DNA of 64,000 nucleotides, taken from Streptosporangiales bacterium. GTDB taxonomy: Bacteria > Actinomycetota > Actinomycetes > Streptosporangiales > WHST01. Position 1 is the stretch's first letter. Every line of letters starts with the position of its first letter. Both the position numbers and the translations under genes were made by a program. Below are positions 1 through 8,224 of this stretch, one piece after another. The notes beneath the pieces are model-generated. The model was not told where the DNA came from, did no database searches, and saw nothing but the letters and a program-made list of their open reading frames with translations. The stretch spans positions 1 through 64,000 of the forward strand of contig WHTA01000010.1 in the NCBI GenBank assembly GCA_009379825.1, written 5' to 3'.

Positions 1-35
1 CACGTGATCGTCGACCACCACATACAGTGCTGTCA

Positions 36-82
36 GGAGGGTGTTCAGTTCTTTGGTCACACATCGATCTTGAACACCCTCC
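36..82 (-). terminator. Stem-loop downstream of the first gene
   Basis: A perfect 12-bp inverted repeat (36-47 GGAGGGTGTTCA, 71-82 TGAACACCCTCC) encloses a 23-nt loop. It begins about 44 nt after the stop codon of the minus-strand gene at 126-491, so a terminator or 3' stabilising hairpin fits. There is no U-tract, which is common for actinobacterial terminators. It could also serve a convergent gene beyond the left edge. Confidence 0.5.
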
Positions 83-125
83 GCCCCACGTCTCCGCAGC
101 CGCGCCGACCACACCCTTCAAGGAA

Positions 126-491
126 TCACTCATCTAGGGTTGCCTGCTCCTGCTCGCCGGCCAGCGCACGGGTGAAGCACTCCAGTGCCACCGGATCCCT
201 GGTCCCGTCATAGACCCAGCGCGTCCCGAGGACGGAATGCTCCGCCCTTCCGATCAGGTGTGCTTCCGCATGCTCGAGCGGCGCGGCACGGTAGGTCATC
301 GGCACCTGCAGCACACGCCCTGCACGGCGCACGAGCATCGCCTCCACACCGACCTCCCCCTCGGGATCGTCGAAGCGGTAACTCCCGATCGTCTCGATCT
401 CGCCGGAGCCGCCCCACGGCTGCTGGTCGAGCCACGACTCGACGAGTTCTGGCTTGCTCGGCGTGACGGTAGCGCGGTGCAGGATGGCCAT
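126..491 (-). CDS. Maltokinase N-terminal cap-like domain protein
   Basis: This 121-residue protein begins MAILHRATVTPSK and contains WLDQQPW and a GSYRFDDPEGEVGVEAML stretch. Those features match the stand-alone actinobacterial proteins related to the N-terminal cap of maltokinase, a small alpha/beta fold without the kinase lobe. No kinase motif is present, so the role is unknown; a stand-alone cap protein linked to glycogen or trehalose metabolism is only an inference. I chose the ATG at 491 over the GTG at 497 because a TAGGCT -10 element lies 6 nt upstream, which fits a leaderless transcript. The gene stands alone. Confidence 0.7.
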   Translation of the reverse strand: MAILHRATVTPSKPELVESWLDQQPWGGSGEIETIGSYRFDDPEGEVGVEAMLVRRAGRVLQVPMTYRAAPLEHAEAHLIGRAEHSVLGTRWVYDGTRDPVALECFTRALAGEQEQATLDE

Positions 492-497
492 GGGCAC

Positions 498-503
498 AGC
501 CTA
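498..503 (-). promoter_or_regulatory. -10 element for a leaderless start
   Basis: On the minus strand TAGGCT is followed by 6 nt and then the ATG at 491. This spacing puts the transcription start on or next to the start codon. Confidence 0.45.
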
Positions 504-611
504 TGTGGCGCGAAACAGGTCGACCAGAGCGATCAGGAATCGAGAAGCACGGGTTCAGGGCCGCGACTAGGGTGACAGCAAATACCGCCCCGCACGATGG
601 ATGGAGACATC

Positions 612-1064
612 ATGGCTGAACGAAAGGCCGCGAAGAAGAGCGCGAAGAAGACTTCTCCGGGATTCACGGACGAGGAACGGGCCGCGATGATGGAGCGCGC
701 CAAGGAGCTGAAGGGACGTCGCGGCGGCAAGGCCGACGGGGAGAGCGACCTGCTCGCGAAGATCGCCGAGATGCCGGAACCGGATCGCACCATGGCCGAG
801 CGGCTCCATGCCGTCATAACGGCCAGCGCTCCCACCCTCGCGCCGAGAATCTGGTACGGGATGCCCGCGTACGCCAAGGACGGCAAGGTCCTCTGCTTCT
901 TCCAGGGCGCAGACAAGTTCAAGTCGCGGTACGCGACGCTCGGCTTCAACGACCCGGCGAACCTCGACGAAGGCTCCATGTGGCCGACCGCCTTCGCACT
1001 GACGGAGTTGACCGCCGCCGACGAGGCAAAGATCGCCGCGCTCGTGAAGAAAGCCGTGAGCTGA
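612..1064 (+). CDS. DUF1801 domain protein
   Basis: A 150-residue soluble protein with a lysine/alanine-rich N-terminus (residues 1-20) and a C-terminal DUF1801 core that includes the [20 protein letters not shown] segment, typical of the YdhG/YjdI-like family. Family members are loosely linked to iron binding or stress; no substrate is established. The ATG at 612 was chosen over the ATG at 597 because GGAG sits 5 nt before it. The basic N-terminal tail could bind nucleic acid, but that is speculation. It is not obviously in an operon with the MFS gene, which begins 43 nt downstream. Confidence 0.75.
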   Translation: MAERKAAKKSAKKTSPGFTDEERAAMMERAKELKGRRGGKADGESDLLAKIAEMPEPDRTMAERLHAVITASAPTLAPRIWYGMPAYAKDGKVLCFFQGADKFKSRYATLGFNDPANLDEGSMWPTAFALTELTAADEAKIAALVKKAVS

Positions 1065-1107
1065 GAACTGACGTAGCCGCCTGCGCTGAGCTGAACCGCG
1101 GTCGACG

Positions 1108-2334
1108 GTGGTCTGGCGTCTCGTCCCCTCCGCCTACCGCCCGGTGCTCGCCAACCGGGTGTTCCTGCGGCTGATCCTCGGCTTCGCAGTCTCGTACCTC
1201 GGGGACGGGATGAGCTTCGTCGCGGTGGCGTGGCTCGCCATCGAGCTCGCGCCACAGGCGACCGCAGGGCTGTGGGTGGGCGGCGCGGTGGCCGCGTACA
1301 CGTTGCCTGGCGTAGTAGGCGCGCTGGTGCTCGGTCGCCGGCTGCGCCGGGTACCGGCAAGGCAGCTGCTGCTCGCCGACAACGTGGTGCGCGGTGTGTT
1401 CCTCGGCGCCGTACCGCTCGCCTGGCTCGCCGGACTGCTCACGCCGCCGCTGTACGTCGTGGTGCTCGCGGTCTCTTCGCTGCTGCACGCATGGGGCAGC
1501 GCTGGCAAGTACACCCTGCTGGCCGAGCTGCTGCCGGACGAGCAGCGGCTCGCCGCGAACACCCTCGTGAGCTCGGTCAACTTCGCCGCCACGATCGCCG
1601 GGCCCGCGATCGCCGGTGTGCTCGTGACGTACGTCAGCTCGGCGCTCGTGCTCGGCCTGGACGCTCTCACCTACGTGTTCGTTGCGGTGCTCGTCGCGCG
1701 GATCAGGCTGCCGTCGTCCGGGCACGTCTCCCCCGTCGACCAGACGGCCGCCCGCGGCGGGCTCGCGTTGCTGCGGTCGCATCCCGAGCTGCTCGGGCTG
1801 CTCACGCTCACCTGGTTCTTCAACTTCCTCTACGGCCCGGTCGAGGTCGCCCTACCGCTGCACGTGACCGACGTCCTACACGCACCGGGCACGCTGCTCG
1901 GCCTCTACTGGATGCTGTTCGGCATCGGCGCAGTGCTCGGCGGGATCGCGGTCGGCGCGCTGCGGCAACTGCCGCTCTGGCCGGTGACGGTCGCCATCGT
2001 GGTCGGCTGGGGGCTCACACTGCTGCCGTTCGGGTTCGACGTGCCGACGGCCGTCACCGTCGCGTGCTTCACGGTCGGCGGCGCGATCTACGGACCGTTC
2101 GTCGCGCTCTCGGTGACGCTCATGCAGGAGAAGTCGCCGCCGCAGCACCTGGCCGCGATGCTCGCCGCCCGAAGCGCGGCGCTGCTCACCGCGTCGCCGC
2201 TCGGCACGGCGCTCGGCGGACCGCCCACCACGGCATTCGGCCCGCAGGCGACGCTCGGCGGCTCGGGACTCGTCACCGTGGCGCTCGGCGCCGTCGCGTG
2301 CGTCCTGCTGCTGACCCGGCGCAGGCGCGGTTGA
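1108..2334 (+). CDS. MFS transporter
   Basis: A 408-residue polytopic membrane protein with about twelve hydrophobic segments and the general look of the MFS_3/enterobactin-exporter-like group. An early SYLGDGMSF segment and a basic GRRLRRVP loop between TM2 and TM3 fit that fold. It probably exports a small molecule or drug; the substrate cannot be read from sequence. It starts with GTG at 1108, and its stop codon overlaps a TTGACA that may be the -35 box of the next gene. It is upstream of a TetR-controlled methyltransferase but has its own 5' region, so co-regulation is unclear. Confidence 0.8.
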   Translation: MVWRLVPSAYRPVLANRVFLRLILGFAVSYLGDGMSFVAVAWLAIELAPQATAGLWVGGAVAAYTLPGVVGALVLGRRLRRVPARQLLLADNVVRGVFLGAVPLAWLAGLLTPPLYVVVLAVSSLLHAWGSAGKYTLLAELLPDEQRLAANTLVSSVNFAATIAGPAIAGVLVTYVSSALVLGLDALTYVFVAVLVARIRLPSSGHVSPVDQTAARGGLALLRSHPELLGLLTLTWFFNFLYGPVEVALPLHVTDVLHAPGTLLGLYWMLFGIGAVLGGIAVGALRQLPLWPVTVAIVVGWGLTLLPFGFDVPTAVTVACFTVGGAIYGPFVALSVTLMQEKSPPQHLAAMLAARSAALLTASPLGTALGGPPTTAFGPQATLGGSGLVTVALGAVACVLLLTRRRRG

Positions 2335-2389
2335 CAGTGGCTCGTCGATGAAGGATTCTGAACAGACGGTCATGAACATCTGTTCAGAA
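2331..2389 (+). promoter_or_regulatory. Promoter with two abutting TetR-type operators
   Basis: TTGACA at 2331-2336 is followed 17 nt later by GATTCT (2354-2359). Two 14-nt operator-like palindromes lie end to end over and after the -10: 2359-2372 (TGAACAGACGGTCA, imperfect) and 2373-2386 (TGAACATCTGTTCA, perfect TGAACA/TGTTCA arms). Together they also form an 11-bp outer inverted repeat, 2356-2366 with 2379-2389. This is the expected target of the TetR protein encoded at 3268. Confidence 0.65.
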
Positions 2390-2413
2390 CCTTGGTGGTC
2401 GGAGGATATCCAG

Positions 2414-3259
2414 GTGGCAGGCATCGTCAACACCGCGCAGGCGGAGGCGTGGAACGGGTACGAGGGCGAGCACTGGGCCGCCCACCAGGACCGCTACGAC
2501 GCGGTGAACAGCGGCTTCAACGACGCCCTGCTCGAGGCCGCCGCGATCGGCGAGCGGGCTCGGGTACTCGACGTCGGCTGCGGGAACGGCCAGCTGACCC
2601 GGCTGGCAGCGCGTCGGGCGCGGCTGGGGCACGCGTCCGGTCTGGACCTGTCGGGGCCGATGCTCGCGCGGGCGCGCGACCGCGCCGCGGCGGAGCAGGT
2701 TCCCAACGTGTCCTTCGAGCATGGCGATGCGCAGGTGTACCCGTTCCCCGACGCTGCGTTCGACGTCGCGATGAGCCGGTTCGGCGTGATGTTCTTCGCC
2801 GACCCGGTCGCCGCGTTCGCCAACATCCGCCGCGCCCTGCGCCCTGCGGGACGGCTCGCGTTCGCGTGCATGACCGCGCTCACCGGCACCGACCTCGGTA
2901 CGGTGTTCGGCGCGATGGGCCCGTACCTGCCTCGGCCCACGGGCGAGGACGGGAGCGGCCCGACGTCGCTGGCCGACCCCGAGCACACCCGGTCGGTGCT
3001 GGCCGCCGCCGGGTTCGAGGACGTCACCTGCACGCGCGTCGAGGTCGACCAGATCTGGGGGCGCGACGTCGCGGACGCGGCCGAGTTCATCACCGGTTGG
3101 GGACCGGTCAGGTACCACCTGGGCCAGGTGGACGCGGAGTCCGCCGCGCAGGCCCGCGACGCGCTCACCGCCGCGCTGCGCGACTTCGCCGAGCCCGACG
3201 CGGTCCGCCTGCGCGGCACCGCGTGGTTGGTGACCGCCGCCGCTCCCGCGCACTCCTGA
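2414..3259 (+). CDS. Class I SAM-dependent methyltransferase
   Basis: A 281-residue methyltransferase with the SAM-binding motif I VLDVGCGNGQ, a second acidic strand end GLDLSG, and a Methyltransf_11-like core. The C-terminal half resembles UbiE/COQ5-type enzymes acting on small molecules; the acceptor is unknown. I chose GTG at 2414 because GGAGG lies 8 nt upstream and the sequence before it is operator DNA; an upstream in-frame ATG at 2348 would put coding sequence inside the operator. It is followed 8 nt later by a TetR regulator gene, probably co-transcribed and autoregulated. Confidence 0.8.
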   Translation: MAGIVNTAQAEAWNGYEGEHWAAHQDRYDAVNSGFNDALLEAAAIGERARVLDVGCGNGQLTRLAARRARLGHASGLDLSGPMLARARDRAAAEQVPNVSFEHGDAQVYPFPDAAFDVAMSRFGVMFFADPVAAFANIRRALRPAGRLAFACMTALTGTDLGTVFGAMGPYLPRPTGEDGSGPTSLADPEHTRSVLAAAGFEDVTCTRVEVDQIWGRDVADAAEFITGWGPVRYHLGQVDAESAAQARDALTAALRDFAEPDAVRLRGTAWLVTAAAPAHS

Positions 3260-3267
3260 CGGGCGAC

Positions 3268-3876
3268 ATGTCACCCAGGAGAGCAGCGGCACTGCGCGAC
3301 GACGACAGCCCGAGCCTGCGCGAGCACCTGATCGCCAGCACCGAACGCATCATCGCCAGCCACGGGACGGCAGGACTCACCGTACGCGCGATCGCCCGCG
3401 AGGCCGGCGTCGCCGACGGCGTGCTCTACAACCACTTCACCGACAGGGAAGAGCTGATCGCCACCGCGCTGCGCACCCACGTCCGCACCGTCGAGGAGAG
3501 CCTGGCCCCGCTTCCAGACCCCGGCGCCGGCACCGTCGAAGCCAACCTCCGTGCGTACCTCGCGTACGGCCTGACCATGCACCGGGCGATCCTGCCGGCG
3601 TTCGCCGGGCTGCTCAACCGACCCACCGTGCTCACCAGGTTCGCGGAGCTGGACGAGCACGGCGAACAGTGGCGCGACCGGCTGACCGACTACCTGCGCG
3701 CCGAGCGGGCACTCGGCCGGCTCGATCCGGACGCCCACGTCGACACCGCCGCAGCAATGCTCGTCGGCATCTGTCACGACACCGTGCTCGCCGGCCTACT
3801 GCAGCCCGACACGAGCCCGACCGAACCCGCGATCGAGCCGGTCGTCGCTACCCTGCTCACCGGAATCGGACGCTGA
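3268..3876 (+). CDS. TetR/AcrR family transcriptional regulator
   Basis: A 202-residue repressor. The N-terminal HTH spans about residues 17-63 (ERIIASHGTAGLTVRAIA, then GVADGVLYNHF), the classical TetR recognition helix ending in YNHF. The C-terminal all-helical part is the ligand/dimer domain. It sits 8 nt behind the methyltransferase gene and probably represses that two-gene unit through the tandem operators at 2356-2389. The ATG at 3268 is the first start after the preceding stop. The effector is unknown; it may be a substrate of the methyltransferase or of the upstream MFS protein. Confidence 0.85.
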   Translation: MSPRRAAALRDDDSPSLREHLIASTERIIASHGTAGLTVRAIAREAGVADGVLYNHFTDREELIATALRTHVRTVEESLAPLPDPGAGTVEANLRAYLAYGLTMHRAILPAFAGLLNRPTVLTRFAELDEHGEQWRDRLTDYLRAERALGRLDPDAHVDTAAAMLVGICHDTVLAGLLQPDTSPTEPAIEPVVATLLTGIGR

Positions 3877-3882
3877 TCCCGC

Positions 3883-3898
3883 GGCAACAGCTGTTGCC
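3883..3898. promoter_or_regulatory. 16-nt perfect palindrome before the symporter gene
   Basis: GGCAACAGCTGTTGCC is a perfect palindrome with no loop, 66 nt before the symporter start. An operator is more likely than a terminator because there is no loop. The cognate regulator is not identified. Confidence 0.4.
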
Positions 3899-3963
3899 AA
3901 CTCGCGCGCGCCGGACCAAACTTTCCCTGGCACACCCACACACCGTTGCTGGGAGGCCGGCCG

Positions 3964-5397
3964 ATGCTCGACACAATCGTGATAATTGCTTACTTCGTGG
4001 TCATCGCGGGTGCCGGGTACTGGGGGTTACGGCGGGCTCGCAGCGCCGAGGACTTCCTCGTGGCGGGCAGACGCCTCGGACCGGTCATGTACGTGGGCAC
4101 GCTCAGCGCCGTTGTCCTAGGCGGTGCGTCGACCATCGGTGGCGTCGGACTCGGTTACCAGCACGGCATCTCGGGCATGTGGCTGGTGTTCATGATCGGC
4201 CTCGGCGTGATGGCACTCGGTGTGTTGATGTCGACCCGCCTCTCCCGGCTCGGCGTCGTCACGGTGTCCGAGGCACTGGAGCACAGGTACGGCCGCGCGG
4301 CGAAGCTGATCAGCGCCTTCGTCGTGGCCGCGTACGCGATGATGATCGCGGTCACGTCGACGATCGCGATCGGCGCGGTCTTCGCACCGGTACTCGGGAT
4401 GGACCCGAAGCTCGCGATCGTGCTCGCCGGCGGGCTGGTAGTCGCGTACTCGGTGGCCGGTGGCATGTGGTCGATCACGCTGACCGACGTGCTGCAGTTC
4501 TGGGTGATGACCGTGGGCATCTTCTTCGCGCTGCTGCCGGTGACGCTGTCCCGCGCGGGTGGCCTGTCCGGCCTGCGCGCAGAGCTGCCCGCCTCGTACT
4601 TCGACTTCGGCGCGATCGGCGGACAGACCATCGCGACGTACTTCCTGCTGTACTTCTTCGGCCTGATGATCGGGCAGGACATCTGGCAGCGCCTGTTCAC
4701 CGCACGCAGCCCACGCGTCGCGCGGTGGGGCAGCATCACCGCGGGCGGGTACTGCATCCTCTACGCGATCGCCGGCGCACTCGTCGGTGCCGCGGCGAAG
4801 GCGTTGCTCCCGCGCCTGGACTCGCCGGACAGCGCGTTCGCCGAGATCGCGACCGAGGTGTTGCCGATGGGCGTCAGCGGGCTGGTGATCGCGGCCGCGC
4901 TCGCCGCGGTGATGTCGACCGCGAGCGCCGGGTTGATGGCGTCGTCGACCCTGCTGGCGCACGACGTGTACGGCGGGTTCCTCGCCCGCGGCGCGCACAA
5001 CCGGGTCGCCGCGAGCCGTATCGCGCTCGTGGTGGTCGGTGTCGCGACGCTCGTCACGGCGGTCGTGGTCGGCGACGTGGTCGGCGCGCTGACGGTCGCG
5101 TACGACCTGCTCACCGGCGCGCTGTTCGTGCCCATCGTGGGAGCGCTGTTCTGGCGCCGTGCCACGGCAGTCGGCGCGGTGTCGGCGATCCTGGTCAGCA
5201 GCGTGGTCGTGATCGTGTTGATGGTGACGCAGGGGCTGTTCTCCAACGAGCCGATCATCTACGGGATGGCCAGCAACCTGGTCGTCTTCGTCGTGGTCAG
5301 CCTGCTGACCAAGCGCACCGCACCGGACGTGCTGGCCGCCTGGGAACGCCGCTTCGCCGGTGAAACTACGACTTCTGCGGACTCGCAGCCTGGTTGA
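3964..5397 (+). CDS. Sodium:solute symporter (SSS) family protein
   Basis: A 477-residue integral membrane protein with about 13 transmembrane segments and the SSS layout: GYWGLRRARSAEDFLVAGRR after TM1, then a G-rich TM2 region (SAVVLGGASTIGGVGLGYQ), as in PutP/PanF-like carriers. It should couple sodium uptake to import of an organic solute such as a carboxylate, amino acid or vitamin; the substrate cannot be assigned. GGAGG lies 7 nt before the ATG at 3964, which decides the start. Its 3' end overlaps the convergent gene at 5366-5797 by 32 nt. Confidence 0.85.
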   Translation: MLDTIVIIAYFVVIAGAGYWGLRRARSAEDFLVAGRRLGPVMYVGTLSAVVLGGASTIGGVGLGYQHGISGMWLVFMIGLGVMALGVLMSTRLSRLGVVTVSEALEHRYGRAAKLISAFVVAAYAMMIAVTSTIAIGAVFAPVLGMDPKLAIVLAGGLVVAYSVAGGMWSITLTDVLQFWVMTVGIFFALLPVTLSRAGGLSGLRAELPASYFDFGAIGGQTIATYFLLYFFGLMIGQDIWQRLFTARSPRVARWGSITAGGYCILYAIAGALVGAAAKALLPRLDSPDSAFAEIATEVLPMGVSGLVIAAALAAVMSTASAGLMASSTLLAHDVYGGFLARGAHNRVAASRIALVVVGVATLVTAVVVGDVVGALTVAYDLLTGALFVPIVGALFWRRATAVGAVSAILVSSVVVIVLMVTQGLFSNEPIIYGMASNLVVFVVVSLLTKRTAPDVLAAWERRFAGETTTSADSQPG

Positions 5398-5797
5398 GCA
5401 AAGCCAGGAACTGCGCGAGCTCGGACTCCAGCTCGGTCAGCCAGTTCTCCATCACCGCCCGGTCGCGGTCCTGCCCCGTCTGCAGGTACGCCCGGTACGG
5501 CTCGGAGCCGCTGATCGCCTGCACGAGGTCGAACATCATGTCCACCATGGTGACCGTGCCAGGGACGCTCGTGATCCCGCCCTCGTGGCCGGCGAACAGC
5601 TCCTCCCCGCTTGTGCGGATCACCTCGATCACCGTGCCGAGCTGGCGGTAAGCGACTGCCCACCGCTGCTCCACATCTGCGCCGTCGGCGACCGGTTCTG
5701 GGAGCAGCGGCACCAGCCGCGCGGCGATCGCTCGCTCCGGCTCGGTCACGTTCCATTCGCCGCTGAGGTTCAGCGAGGGCAGATCGACGTACGCCAT
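5366..5797 (-). CDS. Hypothetical protein, 143 residues
   Basis: I do not recognise a family. The product is a soluble, mostly helical, acidic protein with no signal peptide or cysteine motif (for example VDMMFDLVQAISGSEPYRAY and a helical C-terminus with ELESELAQFLALL). The ATG at 5797 (MAYVDLPSL) is preferred over the ATG at 5809 because a TATGGT -10-like hexamer ends 7 nt upstream, which suggests a leaderless mRNA. It lies 20 nt after the adenosine deaminase stop codon on the same strand, and its 3' end overlaps the convergent symporter gene. Confidence 0.6.
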   Translation of the reverse strand: MAYVDLPSLNLSGEWNVTEPERAIAARLVPLLPEPVADGADVEQRWAVAYRQLGTVIEVIRTSGEELFAGHEGGITSVPGTVTMVDMMFDLVQAISGSEPYRAYLQTGQDRDRAVMENWLTELESELAQFLALLNQAASPQKS

Positions 5798-5817
5798 GCC
5801 GCAGACCATACCCGGGG

Positions 5818-6804
5818 TCAGGTCAGCCAGCCGTCGATGCCGGCGTGCAGCCGCCGCTTCACGTCCGGCGGCGCGAAGGACGCATCCACGGCGTTACGGG
5901 CGAGCCCGGCCAGCTCGGTGTCGTCGTACGCGTACGCGTCGCGCACCCGGGTGTACTCGCCTGTCAGGTCGGCTCCGGTCATCGCGGGGATGTCGGTGTT
6001 GACGGTCACCTGCAAGCCCGCTTCGCGGAGCCTGGGCAGCGGGTGCGTCTCGAACGAGGAAGCGAAGCCAAGCGCGACGTTCGACGACGGGCAGACCTCG
6101 AGCGGTATCCGCAGGTCCCGCACCTCGGCTACGAGGTCCTCGTCCTCGAGCACCCGGATACCGTGCCCGATCCGTTCGGCACGGCCGTCGCGCAGTGCCT
6201 GGCGTACGCTCGCCGCGCCTGCCGCCTCGCCGGCGTGATGCACCACGTGCAGTCCGTTCTCTCGCGCAGCGTCGAAGACGTCCACGAACGGGTCGCCCGG
6301 GTAGCTCTCGTCACCGGCCAGCCCGACCGCCACCACGCCGTCGGTCGCGTACGCGAGCGCGAGCTCGAGGGTGCGCCACGCCCGCGTCACCGACCGGCGC
6401 CTGGAGTGGTCGAGGATCACGCCGTAGTCGATGCCGAACTCCGCGCGCCCGCGGGCGAGCCCGGCGAGCACGTTGGCCAGCGGCATGTCGAGCTCACCCA
6501 GCCGTTCGCCGTGCGCGGCCGCGGTGAACGACACCTCGACGTAGGCCACGCCGTCCGCAGCGTGGTCCGCGCACAGCTGGTACGCCACCTTACGGAAGTC
6601 GTCCGGCCGGCGTAGGCAGGACCGTACGAGCTCGTTCTGCGCGAGGAAGTCCGCGAACCCGCCGAACCGGTGCCGGCCGCCCGACAGCTCCTGCGGCACC
6701 CGCACACCGTGCACGGCGGCGAGGTCGCGCAACGTCGACGGGCGGATCGTGCTCTCCAGGTGGACGTGCAGATGCGCCTTCGGTAACCGCCTCGGATCCC
6801 GCAC
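5818..6804 (-). CDS. add: Adenosine deaminase family protein
   Basis: A 328-residue TIM-barrel amidohydrolase that should hydrolyse adenosine (or a related adenine compound) to inosine and ammonia in the cytoplasm. Visible metal and catalytic motifs are HLHVH near the N-terminus (H13 and H15), HHAGE, RIGHG, VCPSSN and NTDIPA in family order. The last differs from the usual NTDDP, so substrate range may differ. The GTG at 6804 is chosen over the GTG at 6810 because a TAGGCT -10 ends 7 nt before it, as expected for a leaderless transcript. The divergent DUF427 gene shares the mirrored promoter. Confidence 0.85.
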   Translation of the reverse strand: MRDPRRLPKAHLHVHLESTIRPSTLRDLAAVHGVRVPQELSGGRHRFGGFADFLAQNELVRSCLRRPDDFRKVAYQLCADHAADGVAYVEVSFTAAAHGERLGELDMPLANVLAGLARGRAEFGIDYGVILDHSRRRSVTRAWRTLELALAYATDGVVAVGLAGDESYPGDPFVDVFDAARENGLHVVHHAGEAAGAASVRQALRDGRAERIGHGIRVLEDEDLVAEVRDLRIPLEVCPSSNVALGFASSFETHPLPRLREAGLQVTVNTDIPAMTGADLTGEYTRVRDAYAYDDTELAGLARNAVDASFAPPDVKRRLHAGIDGWLT

Positions 6805-6810
6805 GCGCAC

Positions 6811-6835
6811 AGCCTAGGCGAGAGCGTGCCTAGGC
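6811..6835. promoter_or_regulatory. Mirror-image divergent promoter with two leaderless starts
   Basis: A 9-bp perfect inverted repeat (AGCCTAGGC at 6811-6819, GCCTAGGCT at 6827-6835) places one TAGGCT hexamer facing each way. The plus-strand TAGGCT (6830-6835) is 7 nt before the ATG at 6843. The minus-strand one (6811-6816) is 6 nt before the GTG at 6804. Both genes therefore look leaderless. Confidence 0.6.
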
Positions 6836-6842
6836 TGGCTGC

Positions 6843-7583
6843 ATGACGGACGCCCTCAAGACCGAGACCGGACAGAAGCGCGTACGCGCGTACCTCGGCG
6901 GGCAGCTCGTCGCGGACACCCGGCGGCCGGTGCTCGTGTGGGAGCACCCCTACTACCCGGCCTACTACCTGCCGACCGGCGACATCCACGCCGAGCTGAC
7001 ACCCACAGGTGCCGTCGACCGCACCGACGAACGCGGGGAGGCGGCGGTCTGCGACGTCGTGGTCGGAGCGCACACCGCGTCGGCGGCGGCGCTGCGGTAC
7101 GGCGACGGCGCCGATGACGCCGTGCGCGGCCTGGTGCGGCTGGACTGGCACGCGATGGACCAGTGGTTCGAGGAGGACGAACCCGTCGCCGTGCACCCGC
7201 GCGACCCGTACAAGCGGATCGACGTGCTCGCCAGCTCCCGGCACGTCGTCGTGCAGGTGGACGGTGTGGTCGTCGCCGAGTCCCGCCAGCCGCGGATCCT
7301 GTTCGAGACCAGCCTGCTGCCCCGCCACTACCTGCCGCTCACCGACGTACGCATGGACCTGCTGCGCCCGTCCGACCACCGCACGCACTGCCCGTACAAG
7401 GGCACCGCGCACTACTGGCACGTCGCGGTCGGCGACCAGCTGCACGAGAACGTGGTGTGGACGTACCCGGCGCCGCTGCCGGAGAGCCAGAAGATCACCG
7501 GCCTGGCCTGCTTCTACGACGAGCGCGTCGACGTGACCCTCGACGGCGAGCCCCGACCGCGGCCGCACACGCCGTTCTCCTGA
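6843..7583 (+). CDS. DUF427 domain protein (tandem)
   Basis: A 246-residue protein made of two DUF427 repeats, each a small beta-rich fold. Repeat 1 contains RAYLGGQLVADTRRPVLVWE and YYPAYYLPTGDI; repeat 2 contains VVVQVDGVVVAESRQPRILFE and LPRHYLPLTDV, followed by CPYKGTAHYW. This is the common actinobacterial two-domain form of about 250 residues. Function is unknown in the family. The ATG at 6843 is preceded closely by a TAGGCT element rather than a ribosome-binding site, so a leaderless mRNA is likely. It ends 3 nt from the convergent DUF1707 gene. Confidence 0.8.
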   Translation: MTDALKTETGQKRVRAYLGGQLVADTRRPVLVWEHPYYPAYYLPTGDIHAELTPTGAVDRTDERGEAAVCDVVVGAHTASAAALRYGDGADDAVRGLVRLDWHAMDQWFEEDEPVAVHPRDPYKRIDVLASSRHVVVQVDGVVVAESRQPRILFETSLLPRHYLPLTDVRMDLLRPSDHRTHCPYKGTAHYWHVAVGDQLHENVVWTYPAPLPESQKITGLACFYDERVDVTLDGEPRPRPHTPFS

Positions 7584-7586
7584 CGC

Positions 7587-8167
7587 TCAGCGGATGCGGC
7601 GCCAGCGGTGGCCGTAGCCGTAGCGCGCGACCAGCGAACCGTATTCCTTCTCGCCGGTGACCACCAGGTGCGGGTGGCCGGACGACGGTATCTCGGGAAC
7701 CTTGTTGCGAACGCTCCCCACTGCACGATGCAGTCGACCGCGGCGGTCGCGCCGTCCGGCAGGAGCAGGGTGAGGGAGCCATGCTTCATCGACACCTCGA
7801 TCGTGGTGACATCCGCGGCGAACACCGCATGCCGGAAGTCCAGCCGCACCGAACCGTGCATGCGATCGATGACCACCCGGCTCGGCACCTGCCAGCGTCC
7901 CTTGCGCCGCACCGAACCGCCCTTGCCCACCAGCTGCAACGGCTTGCTGTCCGACCGCAGCGCGGGCAGGCCGGCGGACGGCGGCAGGTCGGCGGTGACC
8001 TCGGCGAGCGCGGCATACGTCTGCGACGCGTAGGTGGCCGTCAGCCGGGTCTCCAGCTCGTCGAGCGAGATCCGGCCGTCGCCGGCCGCCTGCCGGATGA
8101 TCTCCGCCGTGCGCTCACGGTCGGCGTCACCGGCGCGGTAGTCCATCGGATCGGAAGGCGCGGGCAT
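7587..8167 (-). pseudogene. DUF1707 protein gene, frameshifted near its 3' end
   Basis: The N-terminal part encodes a DUF1707 domain (YRAGDADRERTAEIIRQA, then SLDELETRL), a short segment common in actinobacterial membrane-associated or regulatory proteins, followed by a beta-strand region like DUF2154/cell-wall-active-antibiotic-response domains. At the C4 run 7716-7719 (G4 on the coding strand) the frame breaks. Reading on in the next frame gives the expected conserved end, VPEIPSSGHPHLVVTGEKEY and then YGYGHRWRRIR, with a stop at 7587. One extra G would restore a 190-odd-residue protein. I suspect a sequencing error. The start at 8167 is uncertain (8146 is possible). Confidence 0.7.
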
Positions 8168-8212
8168 AGGCACCACAGCCAACGGGCAGGTGCGGCTGTC
8201 GGAGTCACCGCC

Positions 8213-8218
8213 TAGCCT
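8213..8218 (+). promoter_or_regulatory. -10 element for a leaderless start
   Basis: TAGCCT lies 6 nt before the GTG at 8225, with no ribosome-binding site between. This fits a leaderless transcript. Confidence 0.4.
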
Positions 8219-8224
8219 CGTGGC

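Noticed and set aside
4-213. Short reading at the left edge on the plus strand
   Set aside because: It is antisense to the maltokinase-cap-like gene and covers the stem-loop; no family features.
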